Assembly: GCA_017435365.1 (NCBI GenBank)
Contig: JAFSFD010000034.1
Coordinates: 1-50,565, forward strand
Source of the DNA: Akkermansia sp.
Lineage (GTDB): Bacteria; Verrucomicrobiota; Verrucomicrobiia; Verrucomicrobiales; Akkermansiaceae
DNA: 50,565 nucleotides
Direction of reading: 5' to 3'
Shown here: one piece after another, positions 41,917 through 50,225 of the stretch
Numbering within the stretch: position 1 is the first letter of the stretch
How the letters are laid out: each line of letters begins with the position of its first letter
Translations under genes and position numbers: made by a program
The notes under the pieces: model-generated
Told to the model about the DNA's origin: nothing
Seen by the model: only the letters and a program-made list of their open reading frames with translations
Database searches by the model: none

Positions 41917-43038
41917 ATGAACGATATTTCTTTGCTTCAACAGTACTGGTGGTTCCTGGTTTCGCTGCTGGGGGCTCTGCTGGTGTTCCTCATGTTTGTG
42001 CAGGGCGGTCAGTCGCTTATCTGGACGCTGGGCAAGACCGAGGAGCACCGCCGCATGCTCCTGCTGGCTACCGGCCGCAAGTGGGAGCTCACCTTCACTA
42101 CCCTGGTGGTCTTCGGCGGGGCGTTCTTTGCTTCCTTCCCGCTCTTCTACAGCACCAGCTTCGGCGGTGCCTACTGGGTGTGGATTCTCATCCTGCTCTG
42201 CTTTGTGCTGCAGGCGGTTTCCTACGAGTTCCAGCTGAAGAACAGCAATGTGCTGGGCACGAATACCTACCGCGCCTTCCTCTTCCTGAACGGCGTGCTG
42301 GGGCCGCTGCTTATTGGCACCGCCGTGGGCACCTTCTTCACCGGCGCTGAGTTCATCGTGGACAAAGTAGCCGTCACGAACCCGCTCATGCCGGTCATTT
42401 CCCGCTGGGCCACCCCCTGGCATGGGCTGGAGGCCGCCCTCGTGCCCGAGAACCTGCTGCTGGGGCTCAGCGTGTTCCTGCTCACCCGCATGCTGGCCTG
42501 CCTGTATTTCTTCGGCTGCATGGCGGATGATGACCTGGCGGAGACCTGCCGCTGCCGCCTCTGGATGGAAGGGCCGTTCTTCCTGCTCTTTTTCCTCACC
42601 TGGCTGGGCTACTGGCTCACTTCTCCCGGTTTTGCCTACATACCGGAGAATGGCATGGTCTACGTGCAGAACTACAAGTACCTGAACAACCTTCTTGAAA
42701 TGCCCGCGGTGACCGCCGTGCTGCTGCTCGGCGTGGTGTTGGTGCTGGCAGGGCTGGTGCAGGGCATCCGCGGCTGGGATAAAGCCTTCTGGACCGCGGG
42801 GCCGGGCAGCGTGCTGGCCGTGCTGGCCATCCTCCTCTGCGCCGGCTGGAACAACACCGCCTACTATCCCTCCGTGGCGGATCTGCAGAGTTCCCTCACC
42901 ATCGTGAACAGCTCCTCCAGCCTCTTTACCCTCAAGACCATGACCATCGTCTCCTTCCTCATCCCCTTCGTGCTTGCCTATATCGCCTGGGCCTGGCGGG
43001 CCCTCGACAAGCAGCCGATTACACCGGATGAGGTGTGA
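41917..43038 (+). CDS. cydB: Cytochrome bd ubiquinol oxidase subunit II
   Basis: The protein has 373 residues with eight or nine membrane segments. Typical features are YWWFLVSLLGALLVFLMFVQ, an early GG-Q region (FVQGGQSLIWTLGKTEEHRR), and a Gly/Trp-rich loop (NRY/NT-type, NVLGTNTYRAFLF). It pairs with CydA to form the oxidase. It is separated from cydA by an AT-rich repeat, not by the usual direct overlap. Confidence 0.94.
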   Translation: MNDISLLQQYWWFLVSLLGALLVFLMFVQGGQSLIWTLGKTEEHRRMLLLATGRKWELTFTTLVVFGGAFFASFPLFYSTSFGGAYWVWILILLCFVLQAVSYEFQLKNSNVLGTNTYRAFLFLNGVLGPLLIGTAVGTFFTGAEFIVDKVAVTNPLMPVISRWATPWHGLEAALVPENLLLGLSVFLLTRMLACLYFFGCMADDDLAETCRCRLWMEGPFFLLFFLTWLGYWLTSPGFAYIPENGMVYVQNYKYLNNLLEMPAVTAVLLLGVVLVLAGLVQGIRGWDKAFWTAGPGSVLAVLAILLCAGWNNTAYYPSVADLQSSLTIVNSSSSLFTLKTMTIVSFLIPFVLAYIAWAWRALDKQPITPDEV

Positions 43039-43057
43039 GAGGTTCGAACGAAGTGAG

Positions 43058-43169
43058 AATATCGTCCCGGGCGTCAGCCCGGGATATCGTCCGGGCAACG
43101 CCCGGATATCGTTTCCCGTTTAAGTAAAATATACAGAAAGGCGTGCAATGGGACAACATGTCCCATTGC
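43058..43169. repeat. Three consecutive hairpins with ATATCG spacers
   Basis: TCCCGGGC-GTCA-GCCCGGGA (43065-43084), TCCGGGC-AAC-GCCCGGA (43090-43106) and CAATGGGACA-ACA-TGTCCCATTG (43146-43168). ATATCG flanks the first two hairpins at 43059, 43084 and 43106. The position is after the cydB stop, between convergent genes. Confidence 0.8.
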
Positions 43170-43189
43170 CGGAGCAATAAAAGTGTGAC

Positions 43190-44278
43190 TTATAGCACCT
43201 TTTGGAGAAGAGGCACCTTTTTGCAAATCAACCCCACTAGTAAACCGACTATCCATACCAGGCAGGCTACGCAGACAGACGGGAAGTAAGCAGATTCATA
43301 ATCCGTGAACCATGCACTAATCTCTCTCCTCAAAATATTTTCAACCAGCATAACTGTAAACACAGCACCGCCAAGAGCTCGCAGCACATTTGACGTTTTG
43401 GCATTCAAATGGCATGAGACAGCCAATTTTTTAGTGACCAGGTATATCGTAATGCACGGAACAAGCATGTAGGCTGTCATTCCGGGGATATACTGATTCA
43501 CCAGTTCTGCATTCATTCGTCCCCGTGCCCACTCTGGCATCAATGCTGCTAGTAACACCAAGACGACAGAGACAGCTACAAGTGCGAAAACATGGTTTAT
43601 ACTCATTTTTTCCAGACTCACCTTATGCTCAGCATAGTAACCGGCAAGTACGAACACAAAAACATTTCCGCACAGAGGAAGATATTTCAATAACCCGAAT
43701 CCATCAGGGGTATTTCCTGTCACTAACACAAAGGCCGCCGGACATATCACACAGAGGGCTATCTGCAGTCCGAACAGATAAAGAAAATGAATCTCTTCCA
43801 TACCCTTTACCATGAGTCTCAAGAAGGGTAACATCAACAACAAACCAACATAGGCATACAAAAACCAAACAGCCCCTGCGCCTGTCCACCCAAGCACATA
43901 CCCCGCATCCAGGCTACCCTGGTAGCAATCGCTCAAAAAGCTTCGTATTCCGATGCCGTTTTCACCTCCACCTACGCAATAATAGGCTGATTGCACAATG
44001 TGAAACAAAAGAATCACAACCACAAACCTTGCTACTCTTTTTTGTAGCAGACTCTTCAGAGACTCACGCTTGGCCAGCAATAATGCTCCGCTAATCATAA
44101 AAAACAAAGGAACTGCGACCTTATCAAACGCTGAAATTATCAGCATCAATTTGACTTGTATGCTCTCCCCCGTCGCATGGAAAGGAAAATGAAAAGCTGG
44201 AGTATGATTAAATACAACCAGAAGAATGGCAATAAGCCGCAAAAGGTCCAAATATCCCTTATGAGAAGAAGATTGCAT
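43190..44278 (-). CDS. Acyltransferase-3 family membrane protein, predicted phase-variable
   Basis: The protein has 362 residues from ATG 44278, with about ten membrane segments. The family's first helix holds the R-x10-H motif (RLIAILLVVFNHTP), where His is needed for acetyl transfer. Such enzymes (OafA, WecH and relatives) O-acylate lipopolysaccharide, capsule or teichoic sugars. A longer frame begins at 44296, inside the inverted repeat and upstream of the -10, so the shorter start is preferred. With the present segment orientation no good -35 lies in front of TACACT. After inversion TTGACT-17-TACACT would end seven bases before ATG. The gene is AT-richer than its neighbours. Confidence 0.85.
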   Translation of the reverse strand: MQSSSHKGYLDLLRLIAILLVVFNHTPAFHFPFHATGESIQVKLMLIISAFDKVAVPLFFMISGALLLAKRESLKSLLQKRVARFVVVILLFHIVQSAYYCVGGGENGIGIRSFLSDCYQGSLDAGYVLGWTGAGAVWFLYAYVGLLLMLPFLRLMVKGMEEIHFLYLFGLQIALCVICPAAFVLVTGNTPDGFGLLKYLPLCGNVFVFVLAGYYAEHKVSLEKMSINHVFALVAVSVVLVLLAALMPEWARGRMNAELVNQYIPGMTAYMLVPCITIYLVTKKLAVSCHLNAKTSNVLRALGGAVFTVMLVENILRREISAWFTDYESAYFPSVCVACLVWIVGLLVGLICKKVPLLQKVL

Positions 44279-44285
44279 GGGCGTG

Positions 44286-44291
44286 AGTGTA
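44286..44291 (-). promoter_or_regulatory. Fixed -10 hexamer of the acyltransferase gene (TACACT)
   Basis: The minus strand reads TACACT just outside the left inverted repeat, seven bases before ATG 44278. The present segment places ACTCTT at the -35 position. Inversion would place TTGACT there. Confidence 0.65.
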
Positions 44292-44451
44292 CGCATTCAG
44301 AATCCGTAAAGAGTAAATTTTGTAACATCTTACTCTCATTGTGTTATCTATGACAGATTGTATCTCCATTTCAAATGGAAAGCGGTGCCCACTCCATGAT
44401 AATTCTTTTATTATAACAGTTTGTGTGCTTGACTTACGGATTCTGAAAGCG
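44292..44451. promoter_or_regulatory. Predicted invertible promoter segment, module 2
   Basis: The inverted repeats are at 44292-44309 (CGCATTCAGAATCCGTAA) and 44434-44451, with 17 of 18 bases matching. They enclose 124 bp. TTGACT at 44429-44434 spans the inner edge of the right repeat and now points to the recombinase, where the hexamer 17 bp on is AGCAGA. The layout, spacing and about 40 bp of right-end sequence match module 1. Confidence 0.85.
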
Positions 44452-44458
44452 AGCAGAT

Positions 44459-45469
44459 ATGAACCTAGAACTATCCGAAGAAGAAATGGCGGCGCTTGTA
44501 TTGTTGAAGCGCACTGGTGTTCCGGCGTTGGAAGCAGCCCAGGTGGCATGTGCTGCCATCAAATCAGGGAAAGGTAGAACAAAACGGGCTTTGCGCTGCA
44601 TAGCGGCAGGTGCCGAAGTGTTGAAGAAACAGGAGCACACGGTGTCGTTTGAAAAAGCCGTGGCGGCAGCGCTGGAGGCGCGGCGTGAGAGGCGGGTGCG
44701 GACAGTGTATGATTTCCGGTATTTTACGCGGAGGTTCATGAAGCGCTGCCCGGGGCTGGCGCGGCGGAAGGTGCGGTCGATTTCGGCGCAGGAGTGTGCG
44801 CAGTATATCGAGATGGCGTTTGATACACCACGGCAGCGGCAGAAGGCGCGGTTGATTCTCAGCGGGGTGTTCGGCACGGCGGTGAAGCGGGGCTGGTGCA
44901 GCGAGAATCCGGTGGCGAGGGTGGAGGCGCCGCGGGTAGTAGAGAAGCAGGTGCCGATTCTCACTCCGCAGGAGATTAAGGACTTGCGACAGACGGCGGA
45001 GGTTTACCAGGGTGGCAACTGTGCGGTGGCAGTGGGAATGATGCTGTATGCGGGCATCCGTCCACACGAGGTGGCACGCCTCACCTGGGCGCAGGTGGAT
45101 TTGCGGGAGCGGGCGATTTATATTCTGCCGCAGCACAGCAAGACGGGCGGTGCGCGGCGGGTGACGATTCACAAGCCGCTGATGAAAATTTTGCGCCGTT
45201 ACAAAGAGAGCACCTATGAGAAAAAAATATGCCCGCCGAACTGGCTGTGGCACTGGCGGGAGCTGCGCCGCGCAGCGGGGTGGGACTCCCCCGCTCATCC
45301 CTGGCCGCAGGATGCGCTGAGGCATACTTTTGCGAGTTATCATCTGAGCCACTTCCGCAGCTATGCAGAGCTGCAGGTGGAGATAGGGCACCGGGATGCT
45401 ACGCTGCTGCGAACGCGGTATGTGGACCAACGAGGAGTGAGCTCCTCTGCCCAATTCTGGGCAGCGTGA
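44459..45469 (+). CDS. Tyrosine recombinase, predicted inversion enzyme of module 2
   Basis: The protein has 336 residues. The catalytic residues are R201 (YAGIRPHEVARL), K228 (HSKTGGARR), R288-H289 (DALRHTFAS, Asp285 in place of the usual His), H311 (IGHRDATLL) and Y321 (RTRYVDQRG). The core-binding domain (80-160) is almost the same as in the 24735-25760 protein. The N-terminal 80 residues and the region 245-280 differ more and may hold site preference. The gene starts eight bases past the right inverted repeat. Confidence 0.88.
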   Translation: MNLELSEEEMAALVLLKRTGVPALEAAQVACAAIKSGKGRTKRALRCIAAGAEVLKKQEHTVSFEKAVAAALEARRERRVRTVYDFRYFTRRFMKRCPGLARRKVRSISAQECAQYIEMAFDTPRQRQKARLILSGVFGTAVKRGWCSENPVARVEAPRVVEKQVPILTPQEIKDLRQTAEVYQGGNCAVAVGMMLYAGIRPHEVARLTWAQVDLRERAIYILPQHSKTGGARRVTIHKPLMKILRRYKESTYEKKICPPNWLWHWRELRRAAGWDSPAHPWPQDALRHTFASYHLSHFRSYAELQVEIGHRDATLLRTRYVDQRGVSSSAQFWAA

Positions 45470-45745
45470 AAGGAATTGACAATAGGCTATTGAAGATTGA
45501 CAAATAGAAAGTTAGCGCGCCCGGAGGGCGCGGGGGATTGGAGCGTGGGTTTTCACGAGGGGATGGTGACTTAATTTCCCGACTACCGCTTTGTGGGCTG
45601 GTTTTGCTCTATTGGGAACCAGCCGCCGCTGCCTGATGGCAGCTTTGGCTTGGCAAGCGATATCCGCGAGCCGGGGCTCGCGGGCGTGGGACTTCATACC
45701 ATATATAAAACTCTTGCTCCTGTTGGTGGGTCGAAGTCTTTAACC
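45470..45745. other. Structured leader region of the GadC-type gene
   Basis: There is no gene here. Several stems are possible: GCGCCCGGAGGGCGC (near 45517), GGCTGGTTTTGC...GGGAACCAGCC (near 45597-45625), GCTGCC-TGAT-GGCAGC (near 45629-45644) and CCGCGAGCC-GGGGCTCGCGG (near 45664-45682). An AT-rich TATATAAAA lies at about 45701, roughly 40 bp before ATG. It could be a long regulatory leader or a small RNA. Confidence 0.35.
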
Positions 45746-47227
45746 ATGAAAAACGACTCGAATACGCCCGGCAAGGGGGGCCAGCTTGCCAGATTGGGTG
45801 TTTTTACCCTGGCCATGATTAATGTGTCCGCTATTGTGAGCTTGCGCGGCTTGCCGGCGGAAACGACTTACGGGCTGAGCTCGGCCTTTTACTATATCTT
45901 CGCGGCGCTGTTCTTCCTGATGCCGGTTTCGCTGGTGGCAGCGGAGCTGACGACGGGCTGGCCGCAGAAGGGCGGTGTGTTCCGCTGGGTGGGCGAGGCT
46001 TTCGGTACGCGGCTAGGTTTCCTGGCTATCTGGCTGCAGTGGATCCAGACGACCATCTGGTTCCCGACGGTGCTGACCTTTGCGGCGGTTTCGCTGGCCT
46101 TCATGGGCCCGGACCAGCGCTGGGACCATGCGCTGGCTTCGAATAATGTGTATGTGGTCATCATCGTGCTGCTGGTGTATTGGGCCGCCACCTTCCTGAA
46201 CATGCGCGGCATGCGCACGAGCGGCAGTATCACGAAGTGGGGTGCTCTCATCGGCACGGTGATTCCGGCGGCGCTGCTGGTGCTTATGGGCATGGTGTAC
46301 TGGGGGCAGGGGAATCCCATTGATATCAGCCTGGAGGCCCGCGATTTCATCCCCGATTTGTCGAACTTCAACAACATTGTGCTGGCGGCGAGCATCTTCC
46401 TCTTCTACGCCGGTATGGAGATGAGCGCCGTGCACGTGAAGGAATGCGAGAACCCCAGCCGCGACTACCCGCTGGCCATTGCCATTGCCTCGGGCATGAC
46501 GGTGTGCATCTTCGTGTTCGGCACGCTGGCTATCGGCTTCATCATTCCGCAAGACCAGATTACGCTCACGCAGAGCCTGCTCATCGCCTTCGATAGGCTT
46601 TTCGATTACTTCTCAGCCTCCTGGATGGCCCCCATCATGGCCTGCTGCCTGGCGTTCGGTGTGTTGGCGCAGGTGGTGGCCTGGGTGGGTGGCCCATCCA
46701 AGGGTCTGCTGCAGGTGGGCTGCGCGGGGTATCTGCCGCGCTTCATGCAGCGCACGAATAAGAATGGGGTGCAGGTGGGCATTCTCATCATCCAGGGCTG
46801 CATCGTGACCCTGCTTTCGGTGCTCTTTGTGGTGCTGCCGAGCGTGCAGACGGCGTATCAGATTATTTCGCAGCTCACCATCATTCTGTACCTCATCATG
46901 TACCTGCTCATGTTTGCTGCGGGTATCTACCTGCGCCACCGCGAGCCGGATGTGCCGCGCGCCTTCCGTGTGCCCGGCGGCAAGTACCTGGGCATGTGGC
47001 TTATCGGCGGCCTGGGCATGCTGGGCAGCCTGCTGGCGCTGGTGTTCAGCTTCATCCCGCCGGGGCAGATTCCCGTGGGCAGCCCCGTGGTGTATGTGGG
47101 CATCCTCATCGTGGGTACGGTGGTGTTTGCGGGCATTCCCTTCGTGATTTATGCCATGCGCAGGCGCTCCTGGGCAGACCCGAAGGTAGTTGCAGAGTTT
47201 GAGCCCTTCTCCTGGGAGAAGAAGTGA
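45746..47227 (+). CDS. gadC: APC-family amino acid antiporter, GadC type
   Basis: The protein has 493 residues from ATG 45746 with about 12 membrane segments. GadC-like features include NVSAIVSLRGLPAETTYGLS (start), YIFAALFFLMPVSLVAAELT, GWPQKGGVFRWVGEAFG, FYAGMEMSAVHVKECENPSR and a C-terminal YVGILIVGTVV. GadC swaps glutamate for GABA and protects against acid when paired with a decarboxylase, and no gadB is in the window. Transport of another amino acid pair is possible. A terminator (47246-47281) follows. Confidence 0.85.
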   Translation: MKNDSNTPGKGGQLARLGVFTLAMINVSAIVSLRGLPAETTYGLSSAFYYIFAALFFLMPVSLVAAELTTGWPQKGGVFRWVGEAFGTRLGFLAIWLQWIQTTIWFPTVLTFAAVSLAFMGPDQRWDHALASNNVYVVIIVLLVYWAATFLNMRGMRTSGSITKWGALIGTVIPAALLVLMGMVYWGQGNPIDISLEARDFIPDLSNFNNIVLAASIFLFYAGMEMSAVHVKECENPSRDYPLAIAIASGMTVCIFVFGTLAIGFIIPQDQITLTQSLLIAFDRLFDYFSASWMAPIMACCLAFGVLAQVVAWVGGPSKGLLQVGCAGYLPRFMQRTNKNGVQVGILIIQGCIVTLLSVLFVVLPSVQTAYQIISQLTIILYLIMYLLMFAAGIYLRHREPDVPRAFRVPGGKYLGMWLIGGLGMLGSLLALVFSFIPPGQIPVGSPVVYVGILIVGTVVFAGIPFVIYAMRRRSWADPKVVAEFEPFSWEKK

Positions 47228-47245
47228 TATCATGCTGAAAAATGG

Positions 47246-47281
47246 CAGAGGGAGCTTCCGCAGGCGCGGCGGCTCCCTCTG
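47246..47281 (+). terminator. Terminator of the GadC-type gene
   Basis: CAGAGGGAGC / GCTCCCTCTG is a 10-bp stem, followed by TTCTGT. Confidence 0.75.
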
Positions 47282-47284
47282 TTC

Positions 47285-47402
47285 TGTAAATTGGAGTTTG
47301 GCGTTGTCGGGGCACGGGACTTCAGTCCCGAAATAACGGTGCTTCCAATCGGGACTGAAGTCCCGTGCCCCGACAGAGTTCCCCCACAAATTCCAATTTA
47401 CC
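47285..47402. repeat. Palindromic intergenic element, copy 5
   Basis: 118 bp with ends TGTAAATTGGA and TCCAATTTACCG. The internal hairpins are identical to copies 1 and 2. It lies between convergent genes. Confidence 0.92.
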
Positions 47403-47413
47403 GGTCTGCCGCA

Positions 47414-48214
47414 TTATAAAATATACCGCATCTTTTCTGCGGTGGTGCGGAAGCGCAGCACGGTGTTGAGGCGTTCGTTTTCCAGCAGGGAGACGAAGCG
47501 TCCTTCTTTCACCATGGTGCGCAGGCCGGGGTCGCGGAAGAGGTCGAGCAGGCGGGTGGGCTGGGGTATGCCGCGGCCGGCCAGCTGGGTGTTGTAGAAG
47601 CTGGTGAAGGTGGGTTCATCCAGTGTGCAGCCGAAGGCTACCAGACAGGCCAGGTTGGTCTGGGCGGGGTCATCGATGGGGTCGAGGCTCTGCATCCAGC
47701 CGGTGATTCTGGAACTGCGCAGGGCTGTGGAGACACGGGTGAACCATGGCACGGCGGGCATTTCCACAGCGGGGTTGGAGAGACGCTGCATCTGGGCGGC
47801 AGCCAGTTCGTGGTAGTAGCGGATGCGGCACACATTGCCGTAGTAGCATATGCCCATCATGGTGACCCAGAGCATGATGAGGCTCATGAAGATGGTGGTG
47901 AGCACACCGCCCAGCCCGAACTTTTTCTTGAAGGAGAAGAGCTGAGATATCCACACCATGCCGTGGAAGAACACGAGCAGGATGAAGATGGCCACGCTCC
48001 AGGCCAGGGCCTGCACCATCCACTGCTGCGGGGAGTCGGTGAAGAAGGCCACATAGGTGAAGCCGTTTTTCTGCAGGAACATCCACGAGGCCACGGCGCC
48101 GGAAACGGCCAGGGCAAGCAGCACCATTTTGATGACGCCCTTCATGAGTGCAAAGAGGAAGATGGCCACGGCAATGATGGCCAGGACGGTGAGGATGATG
48201 TGTGAGGTTTCCAT
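47414..48214 (-). CDS. Hypothetical membrane protein, CvpA-like topology
   Basis: The protein has 266 residues. Four membrane segments lie in the first 125 residues (IILTVLAIIAVAIFLFALMK, VLLALAVSGAVASWMFLQ, ALAWSVAIFILLVFFHGMVW, LTTIFMSLIMLWVTMMGICY). A soluble C-terminal half is rich in Arg and Leu (about 130-266). The arrangement resembles CvpA-type proteins but no signature is certain. It begins 29 bp after the cytochrome stop on the same strand and is likely in one operon with it. Confidence 0.6.
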   Translation of the reverse strand: METSHIILTVLAIIAVAIFLFALMKGVIKMVLLALAVSGAVASWMFLQKNGFTYVAFFTDSPQQWMVQALAWSVAIFILLVFFHGMVWISQLFSFKKKFGLGGVLTTIFMSLIMLWVTMMGICYYGNVCRIRYYHELAAAQMQRLSNPAVEMPAVPWFTRVSTALRSSRITGWMQSLDPIDDPAQTNLACLVAFGCTLDEPTFTSFYNTQLAGRGIPQPTRLLDLFRDPGLRTMVKEGRFVSLLENERLNTVLRFRTTAEKMRYIL

Positions 48215-48242
48215 ATGTTCGAATAGAGAAGGGGTGGGGAAA

Positions 48243-50219
48243 TCAGCGGATATAGTTCTGCAGCTGCCGCGCTGCTTCGGCGGCAGGGGCGTGCTGCGGG
48301 TCGAGCTTCAGGGCTTTCTGCATGGCGCGCAGGGCGGGGCGGTACTGCCCGATTTCGATGAGACTGAGCCCCAGGCGGTACTGCACCTCGGCATTCTGCG
48401 GGTGCTCTCGGGCGCAGGCCAGCATCTGTTTCAGCGCATCCACCGGGCGGTTCTGCTGCGCAAGGAACACCGCGTAGTCCATGCGGGCCACGGCGCTGGC
48501 CGGGTCTCGCTCCACGGCGCGGCGGTACTGGGCATCGGCCGTGGCGGCATCGCCCCGGGCACCGGCCAGCATAGCAAGCTGCATGGCGCCGGTGGGCTGG
48601 TCGGACTGGTGGGTGGCGGTCTCCAGCATTTCCTGCAGCACCGGGTGGCCTGCCGGCAGGTTCGGGAAGAGCTGCCAGCCGGCGGCGTGGCGCACGCTGC
48701 GTGTCTTATCCGCCAGGGCCTTGCGGGCGGCATCTCCCCCCAGCAGCTCCACCGCAGCGGCTCGCACCAGGGCATCCGGGTCCTGCGTGGCACCCAGGGC
48801 CACGGCCTGCACCTCCGGGGTGAGGGGGAACTGAGCCATCAGTCCCAGCAGGGTGGCCCGCCAGGCGGCAATTTCCTCCGCCTTGTAAGCAGCCAGCAGC
48901 TCCTGCACGCTGCCCTTGCCCTGCAGCGCGTGACCCGCAGCCCGGAAACGCTGGCGGTATTTGCCCAGGCGCTCCTCCTTGTAGCGCTTTTCCAGATACT
49001 CCATGCACCACTGGTGGTCCTTGTCCTTGTGGCAGTTCAGGCAGGCATTCGGCACCCCCAGCTCAATGCTCATGCGCGGGTCCGGCCAGTGCAGCCCGTG
49101 GTCGCGGCGCGGGTCGCGGCCCATGTAGGTCATGCGGGGCATGTGGCACTCGATGCAGGGCATCGCCTTGCCGCCGCAGAGCTTGTTGTGGCTCACCTGC
49201 GGGGCCAGCACGCCGTTCACCACCTTGTTTGTGCCGTGGCACTGCAGGCAGAGCTCGTCATTCTCCGTGGGCTTGTTCACCTTGCCGGAGTGCGGGTCGT
49301 GGCAATCGTAGCAGGTCACCCCCGTGCGCCCCATCTTGTGCAGGCGGAAGCTCGTTTCGCTGTAATCCTCCTCCCACTGCAGGCCGTTCGGGTAGAACAC
49401 GCCGGGCACCTTCGGCAGCTCCAGTCGGAAATGCTCGTCGAACTTATCGCCCACCGTGAACTTGCCGGTGAGCTCCTCGCGGCGGGCATGGCAGCTGGCG
49501 CAGTTGTCATCGTGCTGCTCCGGCGTGAGCTTGCGGTCGCCGCGCGCCACCAGGCACCCGTCCTCAGCATCCGGCGTGGCAGAAACCTTGTGGCACTGGA
49601 TGCAGGTGATACCCGGCTCCTGCCAGCTGGCCTTGAAAGTATCCGTAGCCACATCGTAATTCTTCCGGAACCCGCTCATGTGGCACCATGCGCATTGGGA
49701 TTCCCAGTTCATGCCGCGCCCCGTCCAGTGGCCCCACTCGCCCGGCTTGCGGGTGGCGCCGCCGCGCTCCTGTTGCAGCGCATCATCGCGGAACACATCG
49801 AACCACTCCTTGCGCTCCACATCCCAGGCCGCGCTGGGCGTCTGCAAGCCGCCATCCTTCCAGCGCAGCAGATACTGCACCAGCGGCTCGCGGCCAATCA
49901 CCCCGCCCACCGTGTACACCTTGCCCGTGGCCACATCCCGCATCTGGAAAACACCCGCTGCATCCCGCTGCATCTCCAGCTCCATGCCGTGCGCCTTGAT
50001 GCGCTGGCCCGCGAAGGCCTCGGCATCCAGCGCTGCTTGCGGATGCCGCCAGGCCCAGGCGTGGTCACTGCCAGCCCACTCATCATATTCCTTGCGGTGG
50101 CACTCCGCACACTTCCGGGAAATCGTCAGCGCAGATTCATCCCAATGCTTCCGCTGCTCCTCTGCCGCAGAGCAGGGGAGCAACCCGGATAAAACCAGCA
50201 CGGAAAGTAGCGTTCGCAT
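48243..50219 (-). CDS. Eight-haem c-type cytochrome with HEAT/TPR tail
   Basis: The protein has 658 residues. A signal peptide (LLSVLVLSGLLPCSAA) is followed by eight CxxCH haem-binding motifs at about 37, 176, 206, 240, 303, 324, 355 and 393. The haem domain resembles the cytochrome c554/multihaem class. Residues about 410-545 look like HEAT repeats and 545-658 like TPRs (YRRAVERDPASAVARMDYAV). It is exported and haem-loaded and probably transfers electrons on the periplasmic or outer side. The helical repeats would dock partners. TAGAAT (50226-50231) lies six bases before ATG. Confidence 0.9.
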   Translation of the reverse strand: MRTLLSVLVLSGLLPCSAAEEQRKHWDESALTISRKCAECHRKEYDEWAGSDHAWAWRHPQAALDAEAFAGQRIKAHGMELEMQRDAAGVFQMRDVATGKVYTVGGVIGREPLVQYLLRWKDGGLQTPSAAWDVERKEWFDVFRDDALQQERGGATRKPGEWGHWTGRGMNWESQCAWCHMSGFRKNYDVATDTFKASWQEPGITCIQCHKVSATPDAEDGCLVARGDRKLTPEQHDDNCASCHARREELTGKFTVGDKFDEHFRLELPKVPGVFYPNGLQWEEDYSETSFRLHKMGRTGVTCYDCHDPHSGKVNKPTENDELCLQCHGTNKVVNGVLAPQVSHNKLCGGKAMPCIECHMPRMTYMGRDPRRDHGLHWPDPRMSIELGVPNACLNCHKDKDHQWCMEYLEKRYKEERLGKYRQRFRAAGHALQGKGSVQELLAAYKAEEIAAWRATLLGLMAQFPLTPEVQAVALGATQDPDALVRAAAVELLGGDAARKALADKTRSVRHAAGWQLFPNLPAGHPVLQEMLETATHQSDQPTGAMQLAMLAGARGDAATADAQYRRAVERDPASAVARMDYAVFLAQQNRPVDALKQMLACAREHPQNAEVQYRLGLSLIEIGQYRPALRAMQKALKLDPQHAPAAEAARQLQNYIR

Positions 50220-50225
50220 ACCCGC

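Noticed and set aside
44278..44296. Alternative acyltransferase start at 44296 inside the inverted repeat
   Set aside because: It lies upstream of the predicted -10, and the family's first helix begins soon after the 44278 ATG. Invertible DNA would break the frame's start.
44410..44415. A perfect TATAAT on the minus strand inside module 2
   Set aside because: No acceptable -35 lies 16-18 bp upstream in either orientation, so it was not used in the switch model, though weak activity is possible.
48057..50192. A 711-codon open frame opposite the multihaem cytochrome
   Set aside because: The opposite strand has eight CxxCH motifs and a signal peptide. This frame is Ala/Leu/His rich with no motif.
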